Of a DNA stretch of 64,000 nucleotides, positions 40,908 to 48,846 are shown piece after piece. The position numbers were made by a program, and so were the translations under genes. The DNA is taken from contig DATELA010000104.1 in NCBI GenBank assembly GCA_035277145.1, forward strand, positions 1-64,000. The letters run 5' to 3'. Numbering within the stretch: position 1 is the stretch's first letter; each line of letters begins with the position of its first letter. The notes below the pieces were generated by a model that did not search any database, was not told the origin of the DNA, and worked only from the letters and a program-made list of their open reading frames with translations. Source of the stretch: DASRAP01 sp035277145 (GTDB lineage Bacteria; Gemmatimonadota; Gemmatimonadetes; Gemmatimonadales; Gemmatimonadaceae).

Positions 40908-41471
40908 TCAGGCGGCCGCGGCCGCCTTCTTCCACATGAACGGCTCGAACGGATGATCGACGGGCGCGTTGATCAGATGCCCCGCGAAGTTCGCCATCAC
41001 CGAGAATCCGATGCCGAGCACTACCTCGAGCGCCTGCGCCTTCGTGAACCCGGCCGCGTAAAACGCCTTCAGGTCAGCTCCTGAGACGTTGCCGCGATTC
41101 TTGATCAATGCTCGCGACAGATTGCTCAGCGCCGCGAACCGCGCATCGCGCGGAACCTGCCCCGCACGAAGCGCGTCGATGGTCTCTCTCGTGACGCCTT
41201 CCTTCAGCGCAAGCGTCGAGTGAAACGCGACGCACCACTCGCAATCATTCTCATATGCGTTGGCGAGTGAAAGCACCTGGATGTCTGCACCGGTCAGCGT
41301 GCCTTGCGCATAGATCTCGCGCACTGCAAAGAATGCGCGCACCAGCGTCGGCGACTCGGCCATTCCCGCTGCGAGATTGGGAATCATGCCAATCGTTTCC
41401 TTCACGGTTTTGAGCGTTTCTTTTGATCCAGTTGGTGCAGTATCGATGGTATGAATCGGAAATGCGGTCAT
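40908..41471 (-). CDS. Carboxymuconolactone decarboxylase/AhpD-like protein
   Basis: 187 residues. It carries the AhpD-type redox motif in CEWCVAFHSTLALKEGV (CxxC followed by the conserved His three residues on). IPNLAAGMAESPTLVRAFFA near the start and GFTKAQALEVVLGIGFSVMA later also match peroxidase-related CMD proteins. It is expected to be a small thiol peroxidase or reductase. It is divergent from an MmyB-like XRE regulator, a frequent pairing that suggests the regulator controls it. Confidence 0.87.
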   Translation of the reverse strand: MTAFPIHTIDTAPTGSKETLKTVKETIGMIPNLAAGMAESPTLVRAFFAVREIYAQGTLTGADIQVLSLANAYENDCEWCVAFHSTLALKEGVTRETIDALRAGQVPRDARFAALSNLSRALIKNRGNVSGADLKAFYAAGFTKAQALEVVLGIGFSVMANFAGHLINAPVDHPFEPFMWKKAAAAA

Positions 41472-41632
41472 CGGTGTGTCTCCACGCCCGTTACGGGCTC
41501 GCGAGTTCGAAGTTCGGCCAGCATTGGCCAGTGCTCGCGAATGTTGACCTGCGCATTCGGTGTCTCAATTCCCTCTGAGGTAAGTGCGCGCCCACTGTCC
41601 CGCCGTCATGTTGCACCCAACACGAGGCCACC

Positions 41633-42439
41633 TTGTCCAATCGTACGGCACCAGTTCGCAGACAATTCGGTACGCTGCTCAAGGAGTGGCGTCGCGTTCG
41701 CAGAAAGAGCCAGCTCGATGTCGCGCTCGAAGCGGACATTTCGCCGCGCCATCTCAGTTTCGTTGAAAGCGGACGCTCGGCACCAAGCCGGGAGATGGTG
41801 CAGCTATTGACGGAGACCCTCGATGTGCCGCTGCGCGAGCGGAACTCGCTCCTCGTCGCGGCCGGATACGCACCGATGTACAACGAAGGCGCGCTGGAAT
41901 CGTCGGAGCTCACGCAAGTGCGGCGCGCACTCGCGCGATTGCTCGAGCATCAGGAGCCGTACCCTGCGGTTGTGCTCGACCGGCAGTGGAACATCGTACA
42001 GACGAATCGCGCGGCGCCAAAACTGTTTTCGCATTTCATCGAGTTGAGTCCTGGCCCGGTGAACTTGCTCAAAACAATGTTCGATCCGGCGCGCATGCGT
42101 CCGTGGGTCGCGAACTGGGACGTCGTCGCGCAAACTCTGATGCGGCGCGTGTATCGCGAGGCGGTCGGTGGCGTTCCGGACGCGCGAACGCTTGCGCTGC
42201 TGGACGAATTGCAGCGAATCCCCGGTTCGCCCGCGCCAAGCGCAGCGAGCACGAGTGAGTTGCCGTTTTTTCCGGTCGAGTTTCGCAAAGGCGCGCTTCG
42301 ACTCAGCTTTTTCTCGATGGTCACCACGGTCGGCGCTCCACTCGACATCACTGCGCAGGAATTGCGCATCGAAGCGTTTTTTCCTGCGGACGATGAGACG
42401 GAGCGATTCGCACGTGAGCACCTCCGCACCGACACCTAG
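41633..42439 (+). CDS. XRE-family regulator with MmyB-like ligand-binding domain
   Basis: 268 residues. I use TTG 41633, preceded by GAGG; no in-frame ATG or GTG gives a better N-terminus. The helix-turn-helix is at about residues 10-65 (FGTLLKEWRRVRRKSQLDVA, ISPRHLSFVESGRSAPSREM). The C-terminal domain is of the MmyB type (PAVVLDRQWNIVQTNRAAPK, then a PAS-like sheet), which in characterised relatives binds a fatty-acid-like ligand. It probably regulates the divergent AhpD-like gene. Its end overlaps the convergent prephenate dehydratase gene by four bases. Confidence 0.87.
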   Translation: MSNRTAPVRRQFGTLLKEWRRVRRKSQLDVALEADISPRHLSFVESGRSAPSREMVQLLTETLDVPLRERNSLLVAAGYAPMYNEGALESSELTQVRRALARLLEHQEPYPAVVLDRQWNIVQTNRAAPKLFSHFIELSPGPVNLLKTMFDPARMRPWVANWDVVAQTLMRRVYREAVGGVPDARTLALLDELQRIPGSPAPSAASTSELPFFPVEFRKGALRLSFFSMVTTVGAPLDITAQELRIEAFFPADDETERFAREHLRTDT

Positions 42440-43044
42440 TGACGGTCGCGTAGCGCGATCACCGCAAACCTCGTCGCATTCCCTGCCACATCCTCGATGC
42501 CAGCCGCGAGCACGCTGAGCCCGTACTGACGCGCAGCGCGCGAACTCGCGACGGCCGCGATGCTCGGATCTCCACGCGATGCAACAAGCTTGGCAGCACC
42601 GGCGGTATCGTGCGCGGTTTGCGTCGTGATGCCTGGATGCGCGCGAAGGAATACACGGATCTGCGCGAGCGCAACGTCCTGCGACACAAGCATTGTGACT
42701 TGGTCGATGGTTGCACCAGGCACTCCAAGGACACACAAACGCACCGGCACTGACACTTCGCCCACGACATCCACATCGTCTGCGGCGACGATCACGCCGC
42801 AGCTCTCCGCGATCGGTCCGATGATCGTGTTCTCGACGGGCAGCACGCCGTACGACACCTTGCCTTGTCGCAGCGCCGCGACGACCGCGGCAAACGTCGG
42901 CATCGGCACGGCATGCGCGCCATGCCTGAGCAATTGCACCGCTTCGTGCCCGAATGCACCAAACTCGCCCTGAAATGCGATGAGCGTGTTTGGTGCAACA
43001 AACGCAATGCCGTGCTTCGAGTCGGGAGCGGTTTGAGTAAGCAT
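42436..43044 (-). CDS. pheA: Prephenate dehydratase, catalytic domain only (no ACT domain)
   Basis: 202 residues. It converts prephenate to phenylpyruvate in phenylalanine synthesis. Motifs: IAFQGEFGAFGHEAV at the N-terminus, YGVLPVENTIIGPI, DTAGAAKLVAS, and the catalytic TRF in IEDVAGNATRFAVI. The protein stops 10 residues after TRF, whereas typical PheA enzymes continue with an ACT domain (including an ESRP motif) that binds Phe. The natural stop is not a frameshift, as the next gene lies directly behind it. The missing feedback domain fits with the attenuator found upstream (leader 43118-43201, terminator 43060-43093), which would control the gene by charged aromatic tRNA. Confidence 0.93.
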   Translation of the reverse strand: MLTQTAPDSKHGIAFVAPNTLIAFQGEFGAFGHEAVQLLRHGAHAVPMPTFAAVVAALRQGKVSYGVLPVENTIIGPIAESCGVIVAADDVDVVGEVSVPVRLCVLGVPGATIDQVTMLVSQDVALAQIRVFLRAHPGITTQTAHDTAGAAKLVASRGDPSIAAVASSRAARQYGLSVLAAGIEDVAGNATRFAVIALRDRH

Positions 43045-43059
43045 GGATGGAAATGGATG

Positions 43060-43093
43060 AAAAACAAAAAGCCCCCGCGAGAATCGCGGGGGC
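43060..43093 (-). terminator. Intrinsic terminator (attenuator) in the pheA leader
   Basis: On the minus strand GCCCCCGCGA (43093-43084) pairs perfectly with TCGCGGGGGC (43080-43071) across a three-base loop and is followed by TTTTTGTTTTT. It lies between the leader peptide and the pheA start codon, 16 bases before the latter, so it terminates before the gene. The 5' arm can instead pair with TCGCGG in the leader coding sequence. Confidence 0.93.
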
Positions 43094-43117
43094 CGAGGGA
43101 CGAGCGTTGTGACTTAC

Positions 43118-43201
43118 TTACACGCGCGCGCCGTTCGGTCCTCCGCGAGAGGGCCAAAAGTAGAAATACGTAAACGTGGAGCGCGTGGAAGCGTTGATCA
43201 C
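43118..43201 (-). CDS. pheA leader peptide (aromatic-rich attenuator peptide)
   Basis: A 27-codon reading frame (GTG to TAA) reads M-I-N-A-S-T-R-S-T, then F-T-Y-F-Y-F-W, then PSRGGPNGARV. The middle has three Phe, two Tyr and one Trp in seven codons, a run that would stall a ribosome when aromatic aminoacyl-tRNAs are scarce. Codons 18-20 (TCT CGC GGA) duplicate the 3' arm of the terminator at 43060-43093 and so can form an antiterminator with its 5' arm. No Shine-Dalgarno is present; a promoter ending six bases before GTG suggests leaderless translation. TTG 43237 is an alternative start. Confidence 0.85.
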   Translation of the reverse strand: MINASTRSTFTYFYFWPSRGGPNGARV

Positions 43202-43207
43202 GTCAGC

Positions 43208-43237
43208 ATGATGAACTGGTGTGCATGGTTTCGGCAA
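43208..43237 (-). promoter_or_regulatory. Candidate promoter of the pheA leader, predicted leaderless
   Basis: TTGCCG (43237-43232) is followed after 18 bases by CATCAT (43213-43208); each matches the sigma70 consensus at four of six positions. The GTG of the leader peptide begins seven bases after the -10 box, which is where transcription would start. Spacing is slightly long, so this is moderate evidence. Confidence 0.45.
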
Positions 43238-43243
43238 GTGGTA

Positions 43244-44506
43244 CTAGTACGACAGTCTCAGCTCGAGGAACCCCGCGGAGTTCGCGCGTAACAGTCCGAA
43301 CACGGACGCATCGGCACCTCCGTAGTGCTCCGATCCGGCAACCACCTTGATGTGATCGGTGATCGCGTATGACACCTTCGGCCGAATCACGCCACCGCGC
43401 GGACCGAAGTACGCAACGCCCGCGAGTTCGGTCTCCAACGTTTCGTGAAGCAATTTCCAGCCCACACGCGCCGACGCGCCGTGCTGCACACGCTCCGTTT
43501 GATTGCTCAACACGTTCTGCTGCCACGCGAGCGGATTCACCTGCTGCGGTGCGCCTTCGTCTGATTCGTCGAAGTCGAGCACGTACCGAAACAAATACTG
43601 CACGTTGACGTTCACTGTGCCCGCGTACGTGCGATCGGCACCGGCGACAGCAAACACTTCGCGATTCTTGATCGACGGATCATCGCCATTGCGATCGGCT
43701 GTATGCAAATAGGCGGCCTCCGTGCGCAACCCGAACCGCCCAACATTCATCGCCGCATCTGCACCGACAAAACGAATTGGATGGTGCGCCAACTCGAGTG
43801 TTGGCCCGCCGGGCATCGCGCGCATGACCAGATCAGGCGTCGCGTCGAGCGTGCTTCCATACGAGAGCGACCAATCCGCCACACTTCCCGTCTGCACCAC
43901 CCGTACCGCCCACGCCTGCTCATTCCACCGGTCGCGATCCTCAACCGCACCCGACACACTCGGCGGCAGACTCACGCGGTTCGCACGAAACTCCGGCAGC
44001 CACAGCGCAGTCACTGCAAATGAATTCGCGTAATACGTGGCGCGTGCCGCGCCGGCGCCGAGCCGGCGTTCATCGTCTTCTGGTGCAAGAAAGCGATAGT
44101 CGTTCGACGACAAACGATCGGTCGGATTGATGCCATCGGCGCGCCCCCACGCAAAGATCTGCCGGCCGATGCGCGCGTCGAGGTTTCCCGCGCGCAGGCC
44201 AACGTACGCTTCGCGCAGCTCGGCGTCGTCGTAGCGACGCATTCCATCGCGACCACGCAGCGCGCCCCAGCCTTCAGCAAAATACGACACACCAGGCAGC
44301 GGCTTCCCTTCTGCTTTGAGCCACAACGACGTCGCGCCAAAGTGGTCCTGCGCGTTCAGCTCACGATCGGAACTCCAGTAGCTCGCGCGCAGCGACCACG
44401 AAACACCCGCGCGCGTCAGCACATCGAGCGGCCCGGCGTCCTGCGCACTCACACTGCCCGCTGCAAATAGCAGGGTGAGTGCGCCGGCCCAGCGCGACGC
44501 GGTCAT
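43244..44506 (-). CDS. Outer-membrane beta-barrel protein, DUF1302-like
   Basis: 420 residues with a signal peptide (MTASRWAGALTLLFAAGSVS, cut near AQDAG). The sequence alternates polar and hydrophobic residues through many strands (SWSLRASYWSSDRELN, ISYAITDHIKVVAGSEHY-like) and ends in aromatic LELRLSY, the C-terminal signature of outer-membrane barrels. DAELREAYVGLRAGNLDARI and GRQIFAWGRADGINPTDRL are typical of DUF1302 proteins. It overlaps the LolA-like gene by four bases; together with the RND transporter they form an export operon. It is likely the outer-membrane partner. Confidence 0.8.
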   Translation of the reverse strand: MTASRWAGALTLLFAAGSVSAQDAGPLDVLTRAGVSWSLRASYWSSDRELNAQDHFGATSLWLKAEGKPLPGVSYFAEGWGALRGRDGMRRYDDAELREAYVGLRAGNLDARIGRQIFAWGRADGINPTDRLSSNDYRFLAPEDDERRLGAGAARATYYANSFAVTALWLPEFRANRVSLPPSVSGAVEDRDRWNEQAWAVRVVQTGSVADWSLSYGSTLDATPDLVMRAMPGGPTLELAHHPIRFVGADAAMNVGRFGLRTEAAYLHTADRNGDDPSIKNREVFAVAGADRTYAGTVNVNVQYLFRYVLDFDESDEGAPQQVNPLAWQQNVLSNQTERVQHGASARVGWKLLHETLETELAGVAYFGPRGGVIRPKVSYAITDHIKVVAGSEHYGGADASVFGLLRANSAGFLELRLSY

Positions 44507-45303
44507 CGTTCGATGTAACGCGTCGTGAACATCTCATCCGACAACGCTACGCCTGATTCGAGTTTGTCCACGCTGAACGTCGTGCGATGGCCCGTTTGAT
44601 GATTCACCATCTCGCGTTCGCGCGGGAACCATTTGCCTTTCTGTGCGTCGACGGCTTCATGCTTGGTCAGCCGCTGTGTCTTGAACAGACGGTTCGCGAG
44701 ATCGTAGTACTCGACCTTGACCTCGAGATAATTGTCTGCCCGCACCCACGTGATCTTCTTGCTGTAGCCACTGCCCGATAATTCCTGCGGCGTCGCCGGC
44801 GTCGACTCAACCACGTATGTCGCGGTGCCGTCGACCTCCTCCGTCTTCAGCAACTTGTGGTTGTACTTCTCCACCTTGGGCAGCGAGATGTCGCCGTACG
44901 CAAAGTCCGACCCGACAAAGCTGTCGCGCTTGTTGTTCGCAACGAGACGACGGCTCTTCTTGAGCGCCGGCAAATAAATCCAGAGATCGTCGTCGCCTTC
45001 GGAGTGCTCGACCTGGAGGAATCCGGTACCGCGGATGTCCGCCGGCGCGCTGAACGTGACGAGCAACTTTGAGTCGACGCCGTTCGGTTGCAGCTTCACC
45101 GCCGAGCTCGTGCGACGTTCGCGCCGCTGTCCTTTGTCGGTGATCAACACCATCGTGGCTTCGAGCCGAAGTGCGCTCACCTTCGTCACGAAGAAATTCT
45201 TTTCCATAATCTCGCGCGCCTGGCGCGCGTCACTCTGTTGCGCAGGCGTGGCCGCGATGGCAGCAGCGGCAGCGAGCGCGACACCAACGATTCTCGTAAT
45301 CAT
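44503..45303 (-). CDS. Outer-membrane lipoprotein-sorting (LolA-like) periplasmic protein
   Basis: 266 residues from ATG 45303. A signal peptide (MITRIVGVALAAAAAIAAT) precedes a LolA/LppX-type half-barrel: ALRLEATMVLITDKGQRRE, LLVTFSAPADIRGTGFLQVE, DDDLWIYLPALKKSRRLVAN, and WVRADNYLEVKVEYYD. Such proteins carry lipid-like molecules across the periplasm. The start overlaps the RND gene stop by one base (TGATG), so expression is coupled. In this RND-LolA-barrel arrangement it probably passes a hydrophobic substrate between the inner-membrane pump and the outer-membrane barrel. Confidence 0.82.
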   Translation of the reverse strand: MITRIVGVALAAAAAIAATPAQQSDARQAREIMEKNFFVTKVSALRLEATMVLITDKGQRRERRTSSAVKLQPNGVDSKLLVTFSAPADIRGTGFLQVEHSEGDDDLWIYLPALKKSRRLVANNKRDSFVGSDFAYGDISLPKVEKYNHKLLKTEEVDGTATYVVESTPATPQELSGSGYSKKITWVRADNYLEVKVEYYDLANRLFKTQRLTKHEAVDAQKGKWFPREREMVNHQTGHRTTFSVDKLESGVALSDEMFTTRYIER

Positions 45304-47696
45304 CAGACGGACTCCGGCGTGAGCGGTTGCGGGAAAAGCGCTGCACGACGGTCGCCAAACACGAATCGCGGTTTGAAGATGATCATCAGCGCGCGCAGGA
45401 AGAACAGCGCAAAGAACGCACTCGTCAGCATGGTGGCGGTCACCATGTTCGAGAGCTGGTTGTAGAACGCGAACGACGACGCTTGCAGGACGGCGTACCC
45501 GGCGAGGATCGACATCGCGACGAGCAGAATCGCCTTGCCCGACGTCAGCATCGAGTTGCGCGTCGCGTCGAGCACGTTGCCGGTGCGTTCGAGCTCCTCC
45601 TTGAACCGGAAGAGCAAATAGATCTCGTAATCCGCACCGATACCGATCGCCATTGCAGCAGTCGTCATGGCTGAGATGTCGAGCGGCGTGCCAAGCCATC
45701 CCATGAGGCCGAAGTTCGCGAGCATCACGGCGAAGAGCGGCGTGACGACGAACAGTCCACCCACGAACGAACGCAGGATGATTGCGCCGAGCACGAACAC
45801 GACGATCGCCATCTGCGCCATGTTCCTCGTCTTATCACTCACAATCACGTCGTTGAGCGCGATGAGCTGCGGAAGGCTGCCGCCCATTTGCACGGTCACG
45901 CCCGGCGGGAACGTCGCGATCACTGGCTGCGCGGCACGCGCAATGTTCTCGGCGTTCGTCGTGCCGTCGTTCTTTATCAGCGTCCACACCGTGGCGCGCT
46001 TGTAGTCGTGATCGACGAAGCTGTCAAAGTCCTGCGGATCGCCCGACAGTGTGTACAGGAACAGATACTGCGAGACGAGATCGCGACTTTCCGGAATCGT
46101 GTGGTACTCAGGCTCATCGGCGTGCATCGCCTGGTTCATGCGCTTCACGAGGTCGGCGAGCGATTGCGTCTTGCCCACGTCGGGCTGCGTGGTGAGGAAA
46201 TCCTGCAGCCGTGACATCGCCTCGAGGACTTTGGGATCCTTGATGCCGTCGACGTCTTTTGTTTCGATCAGGAACTGAATCGAGTTCGTACCACCAAAGC
46301 GTTCGTTGAGCGCGCGATCGTGTACGCGCAGCTCGCTCTCAGGCTTGTGATAGAGCTTGAAGTTGTTGTCGATGCGGAGGAACGCGACGCCGCCACCAAC
46401 GAATGCGAGCGCAGCGAGGCCCCCGGTCACGAATTGTCGCGCACGACCGCCGGCCAGATTCGCAGCCAGGCCCGACAGGAACTGATCGAGAATGCCCGCC
46501 TTCTGTTCGCGCGCCGACTCAGCGTGCTTCGGCGGACGAAGCGATGTACGCAGCGCGGGAATCACCGTCATCTCCAGCACCATCGTCGCGAGCACGCCAA
46601 ACCCGGCGAACACACCGAAGTGCTGCACCATCGGTATGCCGGTGCCGACGAGCGACAGGAACGTGATCACCGCGATGAGTCCCGCGACGACCATCACCGG
46701 TCCGACGCGCGCAATCGATTCGATCACCGCTTCGCGATTCGCGACTTTCGGAATCACGCCGCGCGCGAGTGCTGCGCTGTATTCCTCGTAGTAACGCTTG
46801 AGGATCTGAATCGCGTGCCCTGCCGCGACGGCCATGACGAGAATGGGCGTCGTCGTATTCAGCGGATCGAGGTGCACCTTCAGCAGGCCCATCATGCCAA
46901 GGCTCCAGATCACGCTGAGTATTCCTGTGATCATGGGCAGCAGCATGCCTTGCAGGCTGCGAAACGACCAATACTGCACGAGCATGATCACGAGCAACGC
47001 CGCGCCGAAGAACATCGGCATCTTCATGAATTGCTGATCCGCGGCTTCACCGATGATCGGCAGTCCACCCATGTAGATGTCGACGGTCGAGTCGCGCTCC
47101 GCGTCGACGATTTTGCGGAAGCCCGCGTTCATGGAGATGAAGTTCGGCGTCGTCGAATCCTGCTTGAAATCCGCGACGATCGCGGCGGCCTTGGCGTCCG
47201 GAGACACGAGCGCGTTGATGTAGATCGGCATCGACGCGACCGCGCTGCGCAGTTTCGCAATGTCGTCGGGTGTTTGCGGCACCGTTTCCATCATCTGGCG
47301 CACTTCCATGCCGTCCGCGCCTCCGCGGATGTGTTTCACTTTGCGCGCCGCGAGGCTGAGCACGTTGTGCTTCACCGCATTCGGCAATAGCTCGACCTGA
47401 TCCTGAATGCGTTTGATCTTCGCGAGCACTTCCGGCTGGTAGATGTCGCCGGAACGCGGCACGATACCAATCACCGTGTAATTGCGACCGCCGAACACCT
47501 TCTCGAGCTGGTTGGTGGTCTCGACGTACGGATGTTTCTGCGGCGCCCACAAATCAGGATTGGAATCGACCTGGAGTGTGCCAAGCCGTGAGCCGAGGAA
47601 GATCGTGATCGCCGCGATCACGAGAGAGACTACGCCGCGGTGTGCGGTGACCCAGCGCGCGTAGTTACGAAAGAACTCTGAACGGGATGTTGTCAT
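45303..47696 (-). CDS. RND-superfamily (MMPL-like) exporter
   Basis: 797 residues. It has two repeats, each with a membrane helix, a large periplasmic loop and a block of five membrane helices: 12 helices in all. The first block includes LVIMLVQYWSFRSLQGMLLP and ILVMAVAAGHAIQILKRYYE, the second MAIGIGADYEIYLLFRFKEE. GADY/GHAI-type motifs in helix four regions are typical of the lipid-exporting RND/MMPL branch rather than of AcrB. It is the first gene of an operon with LolA-like and DUF1302 proteins and is flanked by a TetR regulator whose operator overlaps its promoter. A lipid, hopanoid or siderophore-like substrate is possible but unproven. Confidence 0.88.
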   Translation of the reverse strand: MTTSRSEFFRNYARWVTAHRGVVSLVIAAITIFLGSRLGTLQVDSNPDLWAPQKHPYVETTNQLEKVFGGRNYTVIGIVPRSGDIYQPEVLAKIKRIQDQVELLPNAVKHNVLSLAARKVKHIRGGADGMEVRQMMETVPQTPDDIAKLRSAVASMPIYINALVSPDAKAAAIVADFKQDSTTPNFISMNAGFRKIVDAERDSTVDIYMGGLPIIGEAADQQFMKMPMFFGAALLVIMLVQYWSFRSLQGMLLPMITGILSVIWSLGMMGLLKVHLDPLNTTTPILVMAVAAGHAIQILKRYYEEYSAALARGVIPKVANREAVIESIARVGPVMVVAGLIAVITFLSLVGTGIPMVQHFGVFAGFGVLATMVLEMTVIPALRTSLRPPKHAESAREQKAGILDQFLSGLAANLAGGRARQFVTGGLAALAFVGGGVAFLRIDNNFKLYHKPESELRVHDRALNERFGGTNSIQFLIETKDVDGIKDPKVLEAMSRLQDFLTTQPDVGKTQSLADLVKRMNQAMHADEPEYHTIPESRDLVSQYLFLYTLSGDPQDFDSFVDHDYKRATVWTLIKNDGTTNAENIARAAQPVIATFPPGVTVQMGGSLPQLIALNDVIVSDKTRNMAQMAIVVFVLGAIILRSFVGGLFVVTPLFAVMLANFGLMGWLGTPLDISAMTTAAMAIGIGADYEIYLLFRFKEELERTGNVLDATRNSMLTSGKAILLVAMSILAGYAVLQASSFAFYNQLSNMVTATMLTSAFFALFFLRALMIIFKPRFVFGDRRAALFPQPLTPESV

Positions 47697-47714
47697 ATGC
47701 AGCCAGCTCCAGGT

Positions 47715-47748
47715 GCCTATTTATGTAGTGGTCGCTACAGAAATAGGC
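47715..47748. promoter_or_regulatory. Large palindromic operator upstream of the RND operon
   Basis: GCCTATTTATGTAGTG (47715-47730) and CGCTACAGAAATAGGC (47733-47748) are inverted copies matching 14 of 16 bases around GT. It lies 19 bases before the RND start and downstream of a TTGACA at 47768-47763 on the minus strand. The neighbouring TetR protein is the likely ligand; its own promoter carries a related site at 48406-48432. Confidence 0.75.
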
Positions 47749-47777
47749 GTGGCCCGGCGATATGTCAACTGCGGCGG

Positions 47778-48392
47778 CTATTTCCGGGTCTTTGTGGTGA
47801 CGAGCGGCGTCCACGCGCTCATGGCGCCGTGGACGGTTGCGGCGAGATCGTCACGTGTCGTTTCGTCACGGGCGCGCAGCGCAAGTCCGTGTACGACCGT
47901 GGTATAGAACGACGCGATGGCGGCGACGTTCGTGCCTTTCGGGACATCGCCGTCCTTGATGCCCTTCTTGATGCGCGCTTCGAGCATGTTGGGCAATGCG
48001 CGGCGCATGGGTTCGAGTTTCGCGCGAATTGCCGCTGACTCGATGTTGAGCGAGCCCAGAATGACGAGACAGCCTTTTGGTTCGCCGCGTGCTGCGAACG
48101 TACTGACGGCTTCGTTCAGCAAGGCTTCCACAGACGCACGTGTCGTCGCGCCGGATTCGAGCGCGCGCGCTGGACGGCTGCCCATGCTCTCGACGTACAG
48201 TTCGACCGCTTCGAGAAACAGATCTTCTTTCGACTTGAACGCCGCGTAAAAACTCGGCGGGGCCAGTCCACCCATGGCCTTCTGCAGATCGGGCAGGGTG
48301 GTACCCTCATAGCCGCGCTCGCGAAACACGTCGAGTGCTGCGCGGAGCGCTTTATCGCGGTCGAAGGCGCGCGGTCGCCCTCGGGTAGCCAT
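47778..48392 (-). CDS. TetR-family transcriptional repressor
   Basis: 204 residues. The N-terminal HTH reads RPRAFDRDKALRAALDVFRE, then GYEGTTLPDLQKAMGGLAPP and SFYAAFKSKEDLFLEAVELY, a standard TetR DNA-binding domain. The C-terminal helical region (GCLVILGSLNIESAAIRAKL) is of the AcrR-like kind. A Shine-Dalgarno AAGGA precedes the ATG. It is transcribed in the same direction as, and just upstream of, the RND operon, with palindromes in front of both. A ligand-responsive repressor of the exporter is the simplest reading. Confidence 0.9.
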   Translation of the reverse strand: MATRGRPRAFDRDKALRAALDVFRERGYEGTTLPDLQKAMGGLAPPSFYAAFKSKEDLFLEAVELYVESMGSRPARALESGATTRASVEALLNEAVSTFAARGEPKGCLVILGSLNIESAAIRAKLEPMRRALPNMLEARIKKGIKDGDVPKGTNVAAIASFYTTVVHGLALRARDETTRDDLAATVHGAMSAWTPLVTTKTRK

Positions 48393-48405
48393 GTGATCGG
48401 TCCTT

Positions 48406-48432
48406 ATTTGATTAGTCGATTGCTACATAAAT
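48406..48432. promoter_or_regulatory. Operator-like palindrome upstream of the TetR gene
   Basis: The minus strand reads ATTTATGTAGCAAT, then CGACTAATCAAAT, an imperfect inverted repeat (ATTT...TAG / CTA...AAAT). Its left half ATTTATGTAG is identical to the left arm of the operator at 47715-47748. It lies 14 bases before the tetR start, fitting autoregulation. Confidence 0.6.
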
Positions 48433-48522
48433 CAAGCCGGTCATGGCCATTCCCGCAACGACGACGTATGGTTTTGTCGCCATGAAAACGCGCATCTTCG
48501 TGACTGCGTTGGAGTTGGGCTG

Positions 48523-48846
48523 ATGTCGTCTCTCGACCGGCGCCCGCCAGTGTGGAGCTCCGTCGGGCTCTGCTGCCCGGTCCTGATTGTCGGCGTCATC
48601 TACTTCCTTTCGACACCGCAAGGACAAGCGTTCAACGAACGGACGTTCGGGCGTTACTACACAGCCGGTGCCCTGCTCATGATCGGCGTGTACGGCGCAG
48701 TGCTGCTCGGCTTGTTCGCCGCGGGCATTGGCGCAAGCGTCATGGCGTGGAAACGCGAGGAAGAACCGCTCTGGCTCCGGCAGCTCGCCACAGCGGCCAA
48801 CGTCATACCGCCGATTGCGTACTTTCTGTTCGTGAGCTACACCTGA
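48523..48846 (+). CDS. Small inner-membrane protein with three predicted helices
   Basis: 107 residues. Hydrophobic segments are VGLCCPVLIVGVIYFLS, YYTAGALLMIGVYGAVLLG (continuing LFAAGIGASVMAW) and NVIPPIAYFLFVSY. There is no known motif. A Shine-Dalgarno-like GGAG precedes ATG 48523. Its stop overlaps the start of the M28 peptidase gene (TGATG), so the two are coupled. The function is unknown. Confidence 0.65.
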   Translation: MSSLDRRPPVWSSVGLCCPVLIVGVIYFLSTPQGQAFNERTFGRYYTAGALLMIGVYGAVLLGLFAAGIGASVMAWKREEEPLWLRQLATAANVIPPIAYFLFVSYT

